Shown here: piece after piece, positions 8,857 to 19,508 of the stretch
How the letters are laid out: every line of letters starts with the position of its first letter
Position numbering within the stretch: the first letter of the stretch is position 1
Notes under the pieces: model-generated
Databases searched by the model: none
The model's input: only the letters and a program-made list of their open reading frames with translations
What the model was told of the DNA's origin: nothing
Source of the DNA: DASUPK01 sp963695805
GTDB lineage: Bacteria > Actinomycetota > Thermoleophilia > Solirubrobacterales > 70-9
Direction: 5' to 3'
DNA: 64,000 nt
NCBI GenBank assembly: GCA_963695805.1
Contig: CAVOHV010000015.1
Location: 186,001 to 250,000 of the forward strand
Made by a program: the position numbers and the translations under genes

Positions 8857-10016
8857 CAGTCCTCAACTTTCCCCTCTGCGCCGGATGATCCGGCCGCGGT
8901 GTTTGCGGCCGTTGAAGCCTTTCCGAGGAGCGAGTCGCGCGGGTTGCGGCCGTTGAGCGACTCGGCGAGCTTCTCCACGGCCTCGCGCTGGTCGTCGGTG
9001 AGCTCCTTCGGGACGTCGACGCCGATCCGGTAGTAGATGTCTCCGCGGCCCGAGCCCTTGGTGTGTGGGGGTCCTTCGCCGCGCAGGCGCTGGACGGTGC
9101 CGTGCTGGGTTCCCGGCGCGATGCGGATCGTCTTCGATCTGTTCAGGGTCGGCACCTCGATGTTGCCGCCCTGGATCGCCTCGGCCACCGTCACCGGGAG
9201 GTCGACCTCGAGGTTGCCGTCCGGGCGCTGCTTGAAGACGGGAGAGGGAGCGACCCGCGTCGTCACGTAGAGATCGCCGCGTTGTCCGCCCCGATAGCCG
9301 GCCTCGCCCTTGCCGGCCAGCCTGATCCGGCTGCCGTCGTGGACGCCGGCGGGGATGTTGACGCGGTAGCGCTTGGTCTCCTGCGTCACGCCGCTGCCCG
9401 AGCAGGTCGGGCAGGGGTCCTCGATGATGTTCCCCTGCCCACCGCACTCGGGGCAGGGCTGCGAGATCGAGAAGAGACCCTGGCTCTGCGCGTCGATGCC
9501 GGTGCCCTCGCAGCGGGGGCAGGTGTGCGGGGAGGTCCCGGGTCGGGCACCGCTGCCGTGGCAGGTCGGGCACTCGCCGGTCGTCGGCACGGAGACGGCG
9601 ATCTGTGTGCCGTGCATCGCCTGGTCGAAGCTCAGGCGAACCTCGGTCTCCAGGTCGCGGCCCCGCTGCTCGCGCGGGCCCTGCTGGCGCCCGCGGAAGA
9701 ACGTGGAGAAGATGTCGCCGAGATCTGAGGCGAAGCCGCCGCCGGGGAACCCGCCGCCGCCGGGGACGCCCCCGGGAAACCCGCCCGCGCCGAAGCCGGC
9801 GAAGCGGCCGCCCGCGTCGTACTCCTTGCGCTTCTCGGGGTCGGAGAGGGCGTCATACGCCTGCTGGATCTCCTTGAAGCGCTCCTCGGCCTGCTCGTCA
9901 TCCGGGTTGCGATCCGGATGCCACTTGCGGGCCAGGTCACGATAGGCCCTCTTGATCTCGTCCTGCGAGGCCGACTTCGAGACTCCCAGGACCTCGTAGA
10001 AGTCGCCGGAGGCCAT
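8856..10016 (-). CDS. dnaJ: Chaperone DnaJ
   Basis: DnaJ (Hsp40) delivers unfolded clients to DnaK and stimulates its ATPase. The 386 residues show, in order, the J domain with the essential HPD (RKWHPDRNPDD), a Gly/Phe-rich linker (FAGFGAGGFPGGV), four zinc-binding CxxCxGxG repeats (CPTCHGSG, CPRCEGTG, CPECGGQG, CPTCSGSG) and two C-terminal substrate-binding domains. A short Ser/Ala-rich tail extends past the usual end. The ATG at 10016 overlaps the grpE stop, and its own stop overlaps the hspR start, so the three genes are coupled. Confidence 0.97.
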   Translation of the reverse strand: MASGDFYEVLGVSKSASQDEIKRAYRDLARKWHPDRNPDDEQAEERFKEIQQAYDALSDPEKRKEYDAGGRFAGFGAGGFPGGVPGGGGFPGGGFASDLGDIFSTFFRGRQQGPREQRGRDLETEVRLSFDQAMHGTQIAVSVPTTGECPTCHGSGARPGTSPHTCPRCEGTGIDAQSQGLFSISQPCPECGGQGNIIEDPCPTCSGSGVTQETKRYRVNIPAGVHDGSRIRLAGKGEAGYRGGQRGDLYVTTRVAPSPVFKQRPDGNLEVDLPVTVAEAIQGGNIEVPTLNRSKTIRIAPGTQHGTVQRLRGEGPPHTKGSGRGDIYYRIGVDVPKELTDDQREAVEKLAESLNGRNPRDSLLGKASTAANTAAGSSGAEGKVED

Positions 10017-10681
10017 CAGGCGCTCACCACCACGCGGGCCGCCCGCAGAACCTGGCCGTTCAGCCGGTAGCCCTTCTCGACGGTCTCCAGGACGACACCG
10101 GGCATGGAGCCCTCATCCGGCCTCGTCGAGAGGGCCTCGTGCAGCTGGGGGTCGAACTTCTCGCCGGTCGGATCGAACGACTCCACCCCGGCGCCCTCGA
10201 GGCGGCTGTGCAGCTCGTCGCGGACCATGGCGACCCCCTGCACGAGCGCCGGGAGATCCTTTAAACGGGTCGCGCTGTCGCGCGCCCTCGCATCATCCTC
10301 GCCCGCCGCCAGCGCGCGCTCGAGATTGTCGAGCGCGGGCAGCAGCTGCCGCGCAAGGTCGGCCTTGCCGCGAGCGAGCGCCTCGGAGGTCTCCTTGGCG
10401 ACCCGCTTGCGGTAGTTCTCGAAGTCGGCCTTGGTCCGCCTGGCGAGCTCGAGATACTCGTCGCGCTCGCGCTTGGCCTCCGCTAGCTGATCGAGATCTC
10501 GCTCGACCTGATCCGCGGCGCCATTCTCGCCCGAGTCCGGGCCGGCCGAGGACTCCTCGTCCTCGACCAGCTCCGCCTCGACGACCTCGTCGTCCCAGAC
10601 ATGACGCTCTACATCACGGGTCGCGCTGTCGCGCGCCCTCGCATCTTCGCGCGCCCTCGGATCACGCTTTTCGTCCGTCAT
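10016..10681 (-). CDS. grpE: Nucleotide exchange factor GrpE carrying two inserted repeat peptides
   Basis: GrpE releases ADP from DnaK. The 221-residue protein has an acidic disordered N-terminus, the long dimerisation helix (ERDLDQLAEAKRERDEYLEL through FENYRKRVAKE), a four-helix region (LLPALDNLERALAAG) and the C-terminal beta domain (FDPQLHEAL to VVLETVEKGYRLNGQVLRAARVVV). It is odd in containing the decapeptide DARARDSATR twice, at residues 13-22 and 130-139, each encoded by an identical 30-bp sequence in the same frame; the second sits between the helical core and the LVQGV segment. These match a dispersed repeat family (see repeats). RBS GGGAGG precedes the ATG; dnaK ends 9 bp upstream. 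Confidence 0.95.
   Translation of the reverse strand: MTDEKRDPRAREDARARDSATRDVERHVWDDEVVEAELVEDEESSAGPDSGENGAADQVERDLDQLAEAKRERDEYLELARRTKADFENYRKRVAKETSEALARGKADLARQLLPALDNLERALAAGEDDARARDSATRLKDLPALVQGVAMVRDELHSRLEGAGVESFDPTGEKFDPQLHEALSTRPDEGSMPGVVLETVEKGYRLNGQVLRAARVVVSA
10265..10294 (-). repeat. Palindromic repeat, copy inside grpE (internal)
   Basis: A 30-bp copy of the dispersed family, identical to 10616-10645. It reads GATGCGAGGGCGCGCGACAG then CGCGACCCGT on the minus strand and can fold as GGGCGCGC/GCGCGACCC. In frame it encodes DARARDSATR in GrpE. Confidence 0.8.
10616..10645 (-). repeat. Palindromic repeat, copy inside grpE (N-terminal)
   Basis: This second grpE copy matches 10265-10294 base for base over 30 bp while flanking sequence differs, which points to insertion of a discrete unit rather than ordinary protein low complexity. 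It lies in the disordered N-terminal region, where an extra ten residues should be tolerated. Confidence 0.8.
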
Positions 10682-10690
10682 GCGGCCTCC

Positions 10691-12580
<1,890 letters not shown>

Positions 12581-12643
12581 TGTCATTCCTCCAAAGCTTG
12601 AATTGAGTGCTTCCCTAGCGTAGCGCCTCCTAGACGCCCGCCC

Positions 12644-12674
12644 AAGAAATCTAAGTGGCAGTTTGGCAGATATA
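12644..12674 (-). promoter_or_regulatory. Heat-shock element shared with clpB (dnaK copy)
   Basis: In dnaK orientation it reads TATATCT, 11 bp, ACTTAGATTTCTT; 19 of the 20 block positions match the clpB copy at identical spacing. Here the right arm ACTTAGAT is the perfect complement of the left arm seen in the clpB copy (ATCTAAGT), while the local left arm is degenerate. It lies 58-64 bp upstream of the two possible dnaK starts. A separate ACTCAATTCAAG, resembling half a classical HAIR, lies closer to the start at about 12594-12605. Confidence 0.6.
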
Positions 12675-12709
12675 CGCCTGGTCCGCAAGGGTTCTGGGCC
12701 GGGAGCGCC

Positions 12710-12742
12710 AAAAAGAGGGGCCCCGCTCGCGCGAGGCCCCTC
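12710..12742 (-). terminator. Rho-independent terminator
   Basis: On the minus strand GAGGGGCC, a 12-base loop and GGCCCCTC form a perfect 8-bp stem followed directly by a run of five T residues. It lies 25 bp beyond the stop of the nuclease-like pseudogene and also insulates the dnaK operon from upstream transcription. Confidence 0.85.
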
Positions 12743-12766
12743 CGTATTCCGACTCTGTGATCGCCG

Positions 12767-14043
12767 CTACTTGATCTGGAGCTGGCTCCAGACGCCGAAG
12801 TGGTCGGATGACCACAGGCCGTTCGCGTAGGTGGTCGTCAGCCCACCCTTCTTGAACTTGACCTTCTTGCTGTTGGACATGATGTGGTCGACCCGATGGT
12901 CGACACCCACCGTGCTCGGGTTGGTCAGATTCGGGTCCTGAACGCAGCACCCGAACGGCGGCGGCGTGATGGCACGCTCGCTCCAACCGCCGGCGAGCAG
13001 CGCCCGGAACGCCAGAGCGTCCCCCGGGTCCACCTGGTCGCCGTGCACCGGCGAGTCCGAGTTGAAGTCCCCGATCAGCAGCGTCGGGTGCTTCGAGGTG
13101 GACGGGCCGCCCGGGGCGATCAGCTCCTTGGCCTGGGCCTCGCGAACTCCGCCCTTGGGGACCGTGGTGCCCTTGTTCGTCTGATTGCTTGAGCCACTGT
13201 CGAATGCCTCGAAGTGGCTGTCGACGACGTGCAGCTTCCGGCCGTTCGCCTTGATGTCGACGGCAGCCCAGCCGCGAGTGACATCCACCGGCAGCACCCC
13301 GCCGACGAGCACGCGCAGCAAGGTTCCGAACGTGCCGCTCGACGCGTTGCTCGTCTTCACGCCCTTCTGACGAGGATCGCGTCCCGCATCGTCAGGCGCT
13401 CGTTGTGGCACTGAGCTTGGGTTGGCCCCGCAGAAGGTGATCGGGTCCGGGTTGTTCGAGACGGGGAGCTCGTAGTCGAACTCCGTCTTGACGACCGCGA
13501 TCCGGTAGCTGGGGCGGCTTGGCCTTCTTGTTGTTCTTCTTGGCAACGTTCGCACTGCCCTTCTTGCCCTTCTTGCTGCCCTTGTTGAGCTGGTTGAGCA
13601 GGTCGGTGAGGAAGTCACCGCCTTGGGGATCGACTTGGCTGGCGACTGGGTTGCCGGTCAAAGCCGGCGTGAGGCTGTACGCGACCGGTGCGCCACCAGG
13701 CGGCCTCCTGCAGGCCGACGACGTCGGGCTTGCGCTTCTTGATCTCGTTCGCCAGCAGCGCCGCACGCACCGACGGGAACTTGGTCCGGTGGACCTGCTG
13801 CTCGATCTCATACGCGGCGTTGATCGCCTCGGTCGATGCCGGATGCGTTCAGCGCCGGGCCCAGGTCGGCACCGAGATAGAGGTTGCGGGTCATCACCGT
13901 GAGCTGTGCCCTTCCTCTTTCCCTTGGCCTTGGCGTCGGCGACGCCGGGAAGGAGCGCCAGGGCGAGGAGCCGCGATCAGCCCGAGGACGAGCCCCAGGC
14001 CCATGCGCCTCTCGACCTCGGAGAAGCCGTGTGTGTTACTCAA
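12767..14043 (-). pseudogene. Secreted endonuclease/exonuclease/phosphatase-like gene, multiply frameshifted
   Basis: Joining three frames gives one coherent protein: TTG start at 14043 with AAAGGAG upstream, a signal peptide (MGLGLVLGLIA then LLALALLPGVADA), LTVMTRNLYLGADL, then FPSVRAALLANEIKKRKPDV, VGLQEAAWW, a Lys-rich loop (KKGKKGSANVAKKNNKKAKP), YRIAVVKTEFDYELP, LLIGDFNSDSPVHGD, VDHIMSN and WSSDHFGVW. The NLYLGAD, GLQE, GDFNSD and SDH motifs are those of the Mg-dependent EEP superfamily (DNase I-like nucleases and phosphatases). At least five one-base shifts interrupt it between about 13500 and 13970, while the last 730 bp are open. It is either a decaying gene or a locally poor consensus. 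A terminator follows. Confidence 0.75.
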
Positions 14044-14159
14044 CAGAACTCCTTTCGAAGAAGGGCACCGGCAAGCGGCGCCCCTCGGATTCCTCTCATC
14101 GCTCCTAATCACCTGAATTCGCGCCGGAGTTGCGGGCGATGTCGGCAGAGCCGTCGGTA

Positions 14160-14552
14160 CTACGGACCCTGGCCGGCGACCTGGGCGACGAAGGTCGCGA
14201 CCTGGTCTGCCTGCTGACCCGAGAGCACGCCCTTGGGCATGCGCCCGCCGACGCCGTTGTTGATCGCGGCCAGGACCCGCGGCTTGATCGTCGCCGGATC
14301 GGGGGCGCTGGCGCTCGGCGGGGCAAGCAGGTCGTCCAGGTTCGGGCCGATGACTCCGTCCGTGCCCGCCTCGGCGAGGGTGTGGCAGGCGCCGCAGTTC
14401 GTCACGAAGAGGTCCTTGCCCTCCTGCAGGCTGCTGGGGACGTTCTCGGCGGACGCATCCTCCGAGCCCTCCTTGGTCAGGGCCCAGGCGGGAACGCCGA
14501 CGCCCAGGAGCAGGACGACGATCCCGAACATGACGAACGTGCTCCGCTTCAC
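14160..14552 (-). CDS. Membrane-anchored cytochrome c
   Basis: A 130-residue class I cytochrome c with an uncleaved N-terminal anchor (VMFGIVVLLLGVGVPAWAL), a haem-binding CxxCH (TNCGACHTLAEAG), a proline-loop GPNLDDL and a likely Met ligand in GGRMPKGVLS, so haem c should be low-spin His/Met on the outer face of the membrane. It probably shuttles electrons to an oxidase or reductase. GTG start at 14552 overlaps the endonuclease III stop (GTGA); a farther upstream ATG would overlap that gene by 79 bp and is rejected. Pairing of nth with a cytochrome suggests co-transcription but not a shared function. Confidence 0.85.
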   Translation of the reverse strand: MKRSTFVMFGIVVLLLGVGVPAWALTKEGSEDASAENVPSSLQEGKDLFVTNCGACHTLAEAGTDGVIGPNLDDLLAPPSASAPDPATIKPRVLAAINNGVGGRMPKGVLSGQQADQVATFVAQVAGQGP

Positions 14553-15331
14553 TGGCGCGGGAGCATATTGCTCCGCGGCCCGCCTTGTGCTCGGCGGTAC
14601 CACGGGCACATGCGGCGCAGCGCGCACTCGCGGCAGCGCGGCCGCGGCCTGCAGATCGCCCGGCCGTGGCGGATCAGGTTGATGTGCAGCTCGTAGGCGT
14701 CCTCGGGAGGGGTGATCGCAAGCATCTCGTCGTGCGCCTCCTCGAAGGACGCCCCGGGCCTGAACAGCCCCAGGCGGCCGCCGACCCGGTAGACGTGCGT
14801 GTCGACCGGGATCTCGGGGCGTCCGAACGTGAAGAGCATGACCACGGCCGCAGTCTTCCGGCCGACGCCTGGCAGACCGGTGAGGAAGTCCAGCGCGGCT
14901 TCACGGGGCGCCTCGGCGAGCCAGTCGAGGTCTGGGGGATCCCCCAGCTCTCCGAGGATCTCCTGGATGCGAGGCGCCTTCGTCGGGCTCAGGCCGCCGG
15001 GCTTGATGGCGGACTCGACCTCCTCGGTCGGCGCGTCCCTCACCTCCTCCCACGTGGGGAACCGCTCGCGCAGCCGAGAGTAGGCGACATCGCGGTTGCG
15101 GTCGTTGGTGTTCTGGGAGAGCACCCCGCGCACGAGCTCGGCGATCGGGTGGCCGTGCGGCTCGTTCACCGGGCGCCCGTAGAGCTCCCGCAGGCGGTCC
15201 CGGATCGCGAGCACCCGCCGCCGCGAGGGGCGCCGCCACTCCGGATCCCGCTTGGGGATACGCGGCCGCCTGCCAGCCGGAATGCCCGCGGTTTCGCCGC
15301 CGGCGAGCACTATCCTGTTGGGGAGTGGCAC
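14549..15331 (-). CDS. nth: Endonuclease III (DNA glycosylase/AP lyase)
   Basis: Nth removes oxidised pyrimidines and nicks abasic sites in base excision repair. The 260 residues contain the HhH-GPD core: LVRGVLSQNTNDRNRD, the helix-hairpin-helix LPGVGRKTAAVV with the catalytic Lys, IPVDTHVYRVGGRLGL with the catalytic Asp, and a C-terminal iron-sulfur cluster loop C-x5-C-x2-C-x5-C (CRPRPRCRECALRRMC). The first spacing is five instead of the usual six residues. About 35 extra residues lie at the N-terminus, so the true start could be nearer the core. Coupled to the downstream cytochrome c gene. Confidence 0.93.
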   Translation of the reverse strand: MPLPNRIVLAGGETAGIPAGRRPRIPKRDPEWRRPSRRRVLAIRDRLRELYGRPVNEPHGHPIAELVRGVLSQNTNDRNRDVAYSRLRERFPTWEEVRDAPTEEVESAIKPGGLSPTKAPRIQEILGELGDPPDLDWLAEAPREAALDFLTGLPGVGRKTAAVVMLFTFGRPEIPVDTHVYRVGGRLGLFRPGASFEEAHDEMLAITPPEDAYELHINLIRHGRAICRPRPRCRECALRRMCPWYRRAQGGPRSNMLPRQ

Positions 15332-15455
15332 CGGGCGAGGATATTCCGCCCCCGTCTCATCCGGCCGATCCGCCCGTTCGACCCCGAAACAGGGGGAAGA
15401 GGTGTGCGGTCGGTCACGAATCTGTAATCAGAGGGTTAATTAGAATCCTGCGTTC

Positions 15456-16220
15456 GTGCGCTCCCTAGTCAACAGAATCGGCCGCTGGTTGCCCCATGGG
15501 TATGCGGATGCGGTCAAGCAGCTCGGCCTCTTCGTGCTGGCCGAGCTCAGCTACGAGGCCGTGCGAGGCCTCGCCGACGGTGCGCGCGACCAGGCGATGG
15601 TCAACGGCCAGAACGTGATCTCCCTCGAGAAGGGCCTGCACACCTTCTTCGAGCCCAATCTGCAGGCGATCTTCATCGACCACCGCTGGATCGTCGACTT
15701 CGCCAACTACATGTACATGAACAGCCACTTCGTGGTGACCACGGCGTTCCTGGTCTGGCTGTACGTCTTCCGCAATCAGAACTTCTACTTCGTGCGGAAC
15801 ATGTTCATGGTCGCGATGGCCCTGGCGATCGTCGGCTACGCGCTCGTCCCCACCGCGCCGCCGCGGCTCTTCCCGCAGGAGGGCTTTGTCGACACGATCA
15901 CCGACTTTGCGCAGGTCAACCACGACTCCGGTCTGGTCAAGCTCTTCATCAACCCCTACGCCGCAATTCCCTCCATGCACGTCGCCTTCTCGACGATGAT
16001 CGGCGTCACCGGTGTCCTTGTCTCGCGGCACAGGATCACCAAGGTCCTGTGGGCCGCCTACCCGGTGCTCGTCTTCTGGGTGGTCGTCGTGACCGCCAAC
16101 CACTTCTGGATCGACGGTGCCGCCGGCCTGCTCGTCGCCGTTCTCTCGGCGCTCGCAGCGCGCGAGGTGCTGGCTCGCGCCCGTCCCGGCGTCTGGTCCT
16201 TCCGCCCCGCGACGACTTGA
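15456..16220 (+). CDS. PAP2-family membrane phosphatase/transferase
   Basis: A 254-residue polytopic membrane protein of the PAP2_3 (inositol phosphorylceramide synthase/AUR1-like) type. It has about six membrane segments and the lipid-phosphatase motifs YALVPTAPPRLFP, PSMHVAFSTMIG (catalytic His) and ANHFWIDGAAG (second His and Asp), facing the outside. A paralogue lies at 17854. Proximity to Ino1 and a CDP-alcohol phosphotransferase suggests a role in inositol-lipid head-group dephosphorylation or transfer, which is inference. GTG start; its stop overlaps the next gene (TTGA). Upstream AT-rich TAGAAT at 15441 may be a -10 box. Confidence 0.85.
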   Translation: MRSLVNRIGRWLPHGYADAVKQLGLFVLAELSYEAVRGLADGARDQAMVNGQNVISLEKGLHTFFEPNLQAIFIDHRWIVDFANYMYMNSHFVVTTAFLVWLYVFRNQNFYFVRNMFMVAMALAIVGYALVPTAPPRLFPQEGFVDTITDFAQVNHDSGLVKLFINPYAAIPSMHVAFSTMIGVTGVLVSRHRITKVLWAAYPVLVFWVVVVTANHFWIDGAAGLLVAVLSALAAREVLARARPGVWSFRPATT

Positions 16221-17854
16221 CCGCTCGAGTCGCGCTCCGTCGCTACGGCGAGCCGGGGCTGGTGGCGGCTGCCCTCGGCGCCGCCTACCTGATCATTCAG
16301 CCGGACAGCGCGGACCACGCCGCGCAGTTCTTCCGCTCAGAGCTCTTCGCCGATCAGGGCTTTTCGGCGTGGGACAACTTCTGGTTCGGCGGCCACCACC
16401 TGCCGGGGTATGGGCTCCTCCTGCCCGCGCTCAGCTCGCTGGTCGGTGCCCGGCTCGTCGGTGTGGTGTCGGCTCTCGCGGCAGCGCTGCTCTTCTCCGC
16501 GATCGCGTATGACCGCTTCGGGGAGCGTGCCCGGCTCGGCGTGGTCTGGTTCGCGACGGCTACATCGATCAGCCTGTTCACCGGTCGGCTCACCTTCGCG
16601 CTCGGCGTGGCCGTGGCCCTCGCGGCGGTCTACGCAGCTCAGCGAAACCACAGGCTGGTCGCAGTCTTCTTCGCCGCCCTGACACCGCTCGCGAGTCCCG
16701 TCGCGGCGCTCTTCCTGGCCTGCGGTGTGATCGCCTATGCGATCGCGGAGCGAAGCCGCCGGGGCCTGGAGCTCGCCGTCGTCACGTTGGGGATGGCGCT
16801 GCTGATCAATTCCGCCTTTCCGGAGGGCGGCACCGAGCCGTTCACGTTCTCGAGCTACCAGCCAGCAATCCTGGTGGCGGTCGCGGTATTCATCGCCCTG
16901 CCATCGCAGGAGCGGCTGCTCCGCTACGGGGTCGCCGCCTATTGCTTCGCGCTGACCGCCGCCTTCCTGATCCAGACGCCGATGGGCGGCAATGCGACCC
17001 GGCTGGGCGCGCTCCTGCTAGGCCCGGCGCTCGCCTTCGGTCTCTGGCGCCGCCAGCGTTTTGCCCTGATCCTGTTGGTTCCGGTGCTGGTCTACTGGCA
17101 GTGGTCGCCGGTCGTCCGCGACCTCGAGCAGGTGAGCGCGCAGCCCTCTGTCAAACCGGGGTTCTACGCGCCGCTGATCGATTTCCTGCGGGGTCAGCCT
17201 CGGCACGACGCTTACCGCGTGGAGGTCCTGCCCGAGGCTCATCACTGGGAGTCGGCCTACGTGCCGCGTGGCATCTACATCGCCCGCGGCTGGGAACGCC
17301 AGCTCGACCGCAAGCTCAATCCGCTCTTCTACCAATCGACTCCGCTGACCGGCCCGCAGTACCGGAGCTGGCTCGATGACCTCGGTGTCGGATTCGTGGC
17401 GGTCCCGCACGCCGCACTCGACTACGCGGGGCGCCCGGAGAAGAAGATGCTGAAGCGGGGCCCGCCGCGCTACCTCGAACGGGTCTACAACAGCACGGAC
17501 TGGACCGTCTACAAGGTGCGGAACCCCTCGCCCCTCGCGATCGGCGGCAAGATGGTGAAGCTGCGGCCGCAGGGATTCGTGGTCGACACCAGCGCCCCTG
17601 GGACCGTCCTCGTCAGGGTGCACTGGACCCCCTACTGGTCGATCGAGCAGGGCACCGGCTGTGTGGAGCAGGCTCCCGGTGGCTACACCATGCTCGACGT
17701 GGAGACGCCCGGTCGCTTCCGGGTCGGCATCGACTTCTCGCCCGTGCGGGCGATCAGCTCCGGGCCTCGCTGCCATGAGGAGCCGGTGATCCAGTACGGC
17801 TCCGCGGGGAGCGAGACGCCCGCAACGATCCCGCGAGGGGTCGGGCAACCTTGA
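16217..17854 (+). CDS. Polytopic membrane protein, GT-C-like
   Basis: A 545-residue membrane protein with roughly ten hydrophobic helices up to residue 300 and a soluble C-terminal third beginning near VVRDLEQVSAQPSVKPGFYA. The N-terminal loop SADHAAQFFRSELFADQGF followed by WDNFWFGGHHLPGYG resembles the first periplasmic loop of GT-C type glycosyltransferases and PTPS-related membrane proteins, in which the acidic residue is catalytic. It may add sugar from a polyprenyl donor to an envelope acceptor. The TTG at 16217 overlaps the PAP2 stop and its own TGA overlaps the next ATG, so the three genes are coupled. A later CTG/GTG start near 16259 is possible. Confidence 0.65.
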   Translation: MTARVALRRYGEPGLVAAALGAAYLIIQPDSADHAAQFFRSELFADQGFSAWDNFWFGGHHLPGYGLLLPALSSLVGARLVGVVSALAAALLFSAIAYDRFGERARLGVVWFATATSISLFTGRLTFALGVAVALAAVYAAQRNHRLVAVFFAALTPLASPVAALFLACGVIAYAIAERSRRGLELAVVTLGMALLINSAFPEGGTEPFTFSSYQPAILVAVAVFIALPSQERLLRYGVAAYCFALTAAFLIQTPMGGNATRLGALLLGPALAFGLWRRQRFALILLVPVLVYWQWSPVVRDLEQVSAQPSVKPGFYAPLIDFLRGQPRHDAYRVEVLPEAHHWESAYVPRGIYIARGWERQLDRKLNPLFYQSTPLTGPQYRSWLDDLGVGFVAVPHAALDYAGRPEKKMLKRGPPRYLERVYNSTDWTVYKVRNPSPLAIGGKMVKLRPQGFVVDTSAPGTVLVRVHWTPYWSIEQGTGCVEQAPGGYTMLDVETPGRFRVGIDFSPVRAISSGPRCHEEPVIQYGSAGSETPATIPRGVGQP

Positions 17855-18687
17855 TGGGCGCCGTGGGCCGGGCCGCTGAGCGCGTCCGGAGGTCCGTCTC
17901 CTCGGCGCTGCCACGGGGTCCCCTCGATCTGCTCATCCAGCTCGCCCTGCTCGCCGGCGCCTACTGGGCGTGGCGTCATGCGAGGGGAGCCGTGGACGGC
18001 AGCATGGGCGTCTCTTTCTCGCACGCGCGGGATCTGGTCTCGGCCGAGCGCTCCCTCGGGCTGCTGTTCGAGCCCAACGTCCAGCACTGGGCCGTGAACG
18101 CCGGGTGGCCCGCCGACGTCGCGCGGTGGGGCTACGCCAACCTGCACTTCAAGGGCAGCTGCCTGATGCTGGCGGTCCTCTACTTCGGCTACCGGGGAAG
18201 CTACGGATTCGTCCGCAACGCCGTCTTCGCCGCAATGGCCATCTCGGTACTCGGCTACGCCCTCTTCCCGACGGCGCCGCCTCGCTTCCTGCCCGAGCTC
18301 GGCCTCGACCCCTCGAGCGCGGTCACCGGCAACGACCCGCTGCTCTCGAATCCGGGCGATCCGCTGTTCAACCCATTCGCCGCCGTTCCATCGATGCACG
18401 TCGGGCTCTCGGTGATCCTCGCCTGGTCCCTCGGCATGCTGGTCCGCCCCCGGCTCCTCAAGGCGGCCTTCTTCGCCTACCCGCTCCTGATGACCTACGT
18501 GGTGGTGGCCAGCGGCAACCACTTCTGGCTCGACGCGGTCTTCGGTCTGCTCACGGCCGCGCTCGCGACCGGCGTCGCTATGCTCCTCGCCCGGCTCAAC
18601 TCGGACTGGTCCTTCGGTTCGGCGACCCGCAGCGCTCCGGCCGGCGACCTCGAACCGCAGCCAGAGCCGGAGCCCGCACCGGCATAG
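17854..18687 (+). CDS. PAP2-family membrane phosphatase, second paralogue
   Basis: This 277-residue protein repeats the layout of the gene at 15456: polytopic membrane protein with YALFPTAPPRFLPELG, PSMHVGLSVILAW and SGNHFWLDAVFG, the PAP2 catalytic signature. The C-terminus is a Pro/Glu-rich tail (LEPQPEPEPAPA). ATG overlaps the stop of the polytopic protein (TGATG). Together with the downstream CDP-alcohol phosphotransferase and Ino1 it is a candidate for the missing phosphatidylinositol-phosphate phosphatase, by context only. Confidence 0.85.
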   Translation: MGAVGRAAERVRRSVSSALPRGPLDLLIQLALLAGAYWAWRHARGAVDGSMGVSFSHARDLVSAERSLGLLFEPNVQHWAVNAGWPADVARWGYANLHFKGSCLMLAVLYFGYRGSYGFVRNAVFAAMAISVLGYALFPTAPPRFLPELGLDPSSAVTGNDPLLSNPGDPLFNPFAAVPSMHVGLSVILAWSLGMLVRPRLLKAAFFAYPLLMTYVVVASGNHFWLDAVFGLLTAALATGVAMLLARLNSDWSFGSATRSAPAGDLEPQPEPEPAPA

Positions 18688-18741
18688 GTGCGAGGGTGCG
18701 CCGATAATGCGAGGGTGCGCCGGTAGGCGCAACCCGTTTAA
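18688..18741 (+). repeat. Palindromic repeat, one truncated and one full copy
   Basis: Starting directly after the PAP2 stop, GTGCGAGGGTGCGCC is repeated and the second unit continues into GGTAGGCGCAACCCGTTTAA. The full unit (18705-18741) folds as GGGTGCGCC/GGCGCAACCC with a four-base loop. Its last base is the A of the next gene's ATG, so the repeat supplies the translation start context of the CDP-alcohol phosphotransferase and replaces any recognisable ribosome binding site. Confidence 0.8.
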
Positions 18742-19445
18742 TGATGAGCATCGATCAGCGAGACCTGCCCGCCAACGGGACCCCTCCGCCCGGCAGGGGA
18801 CCGACCAGCGCCGCCGAGCTCTCGGCGGCGATGCGGAACCGCCTGATCGAGTCCCGCCTCACGCCGAACGCGATCTCCACGGTCGGGCTCGTCGGCAACC
18901 TGGCGGCGGCCGTCCTGATCTGGCAGGGCCTCTACTTCCTCGGCGGCATCGCGTTCATCATCGGCTCGGTGATGGACACCCTCGACGGTCGCTACGCGCG
19001 GGTGTCGGGCAAGGGCACCCTGTTCGGAGCCTTCCTGGATTCGACGCTGGACCGGATCGAGGAGGGGATCGTGCTCACCGCGATCGCCTACCGGTTCGCC
19101 CTCAGCGGGGACGAGTTCGCCGCGGCGATGTGCGTCGTGGTCGTGCTCGGCTCGCTGATGGTCTCCTACACTCGGGCGCGGGCCGAGGCGCTGGGGGTGG
19201 AATGCAAGGTCGGGTTGGCCACGCGCCCGGTTCGGGTAGTCATACTGTCGATCGGCCTCGTCTTCGCGAAGGGAGCTGGGATCTTCGACGCAGACCTTCT
19301 GGCACCGGCGATCTACGCGATGGCGGCGTTGACGGCTTTCACAGTCTTTCAGCGCGTCTGGCACGTCAGGAACGAGCTCAGGCGGCGCGGCGCGGAAGTA
19401 CAGCGGACGCCCGCCCAGGAGGCTGTTCCGGCCGAGGACGTGTAA
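18741..19445 (+). CDS. CDP-alcohol phosphatidyltransferase, probable PIP synthase
   Basis: A 234-residue integral membrane enzyme with the complete CDP-OH-P motif D-x2-D-G-x2-A-R-x8-G-x3-D-x3-D (DTLDGRYARVSGKG, then GAFLDSTLDR), which binds Mg and the CDP-lipid. Family members join CDP-diacylglycerol to an alcohol. Because Ino1 follows 63 bp downstream, the likely acceptor is inositol-1-phosphate, giving phosphatidylinositol phosphate as in other actinobacteria; a PgsA-like glycerol-phosphate role is the alternative. Start could be ATG 18741, 18744, or MRNRLIES at codon 31; the region in front is a repeat element without a clear RBS. Confidence 0.85.
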   Translation: MMSIDQRDLPANGTPPPGRGPTSAAELSAAMRNRLIESRLTPNAISTVGLVGNLAAAVLIWQGLYFLGGIAFIIGSVMDTLDGRYARVSGKGTLFGAFLDSTLDRIEEGIVLTAIAYRFALSGDEFAAAMCVVVVLGSLMVSYTRARAEALGVECKVGLATRPVRVVILSIGLVFAKGAGIFDADLLAPAIYAMAALTAFTVFQRVWHVRNELRRRGAEVQRTPAQEAVPAEDV

Positions 19446-19508
19446 CTCCATAGCTGCGCAAGTGTGGTTTCAACGCTGATTCTTCTTATCGAGGAGGATT
19501 TCCAAAGG

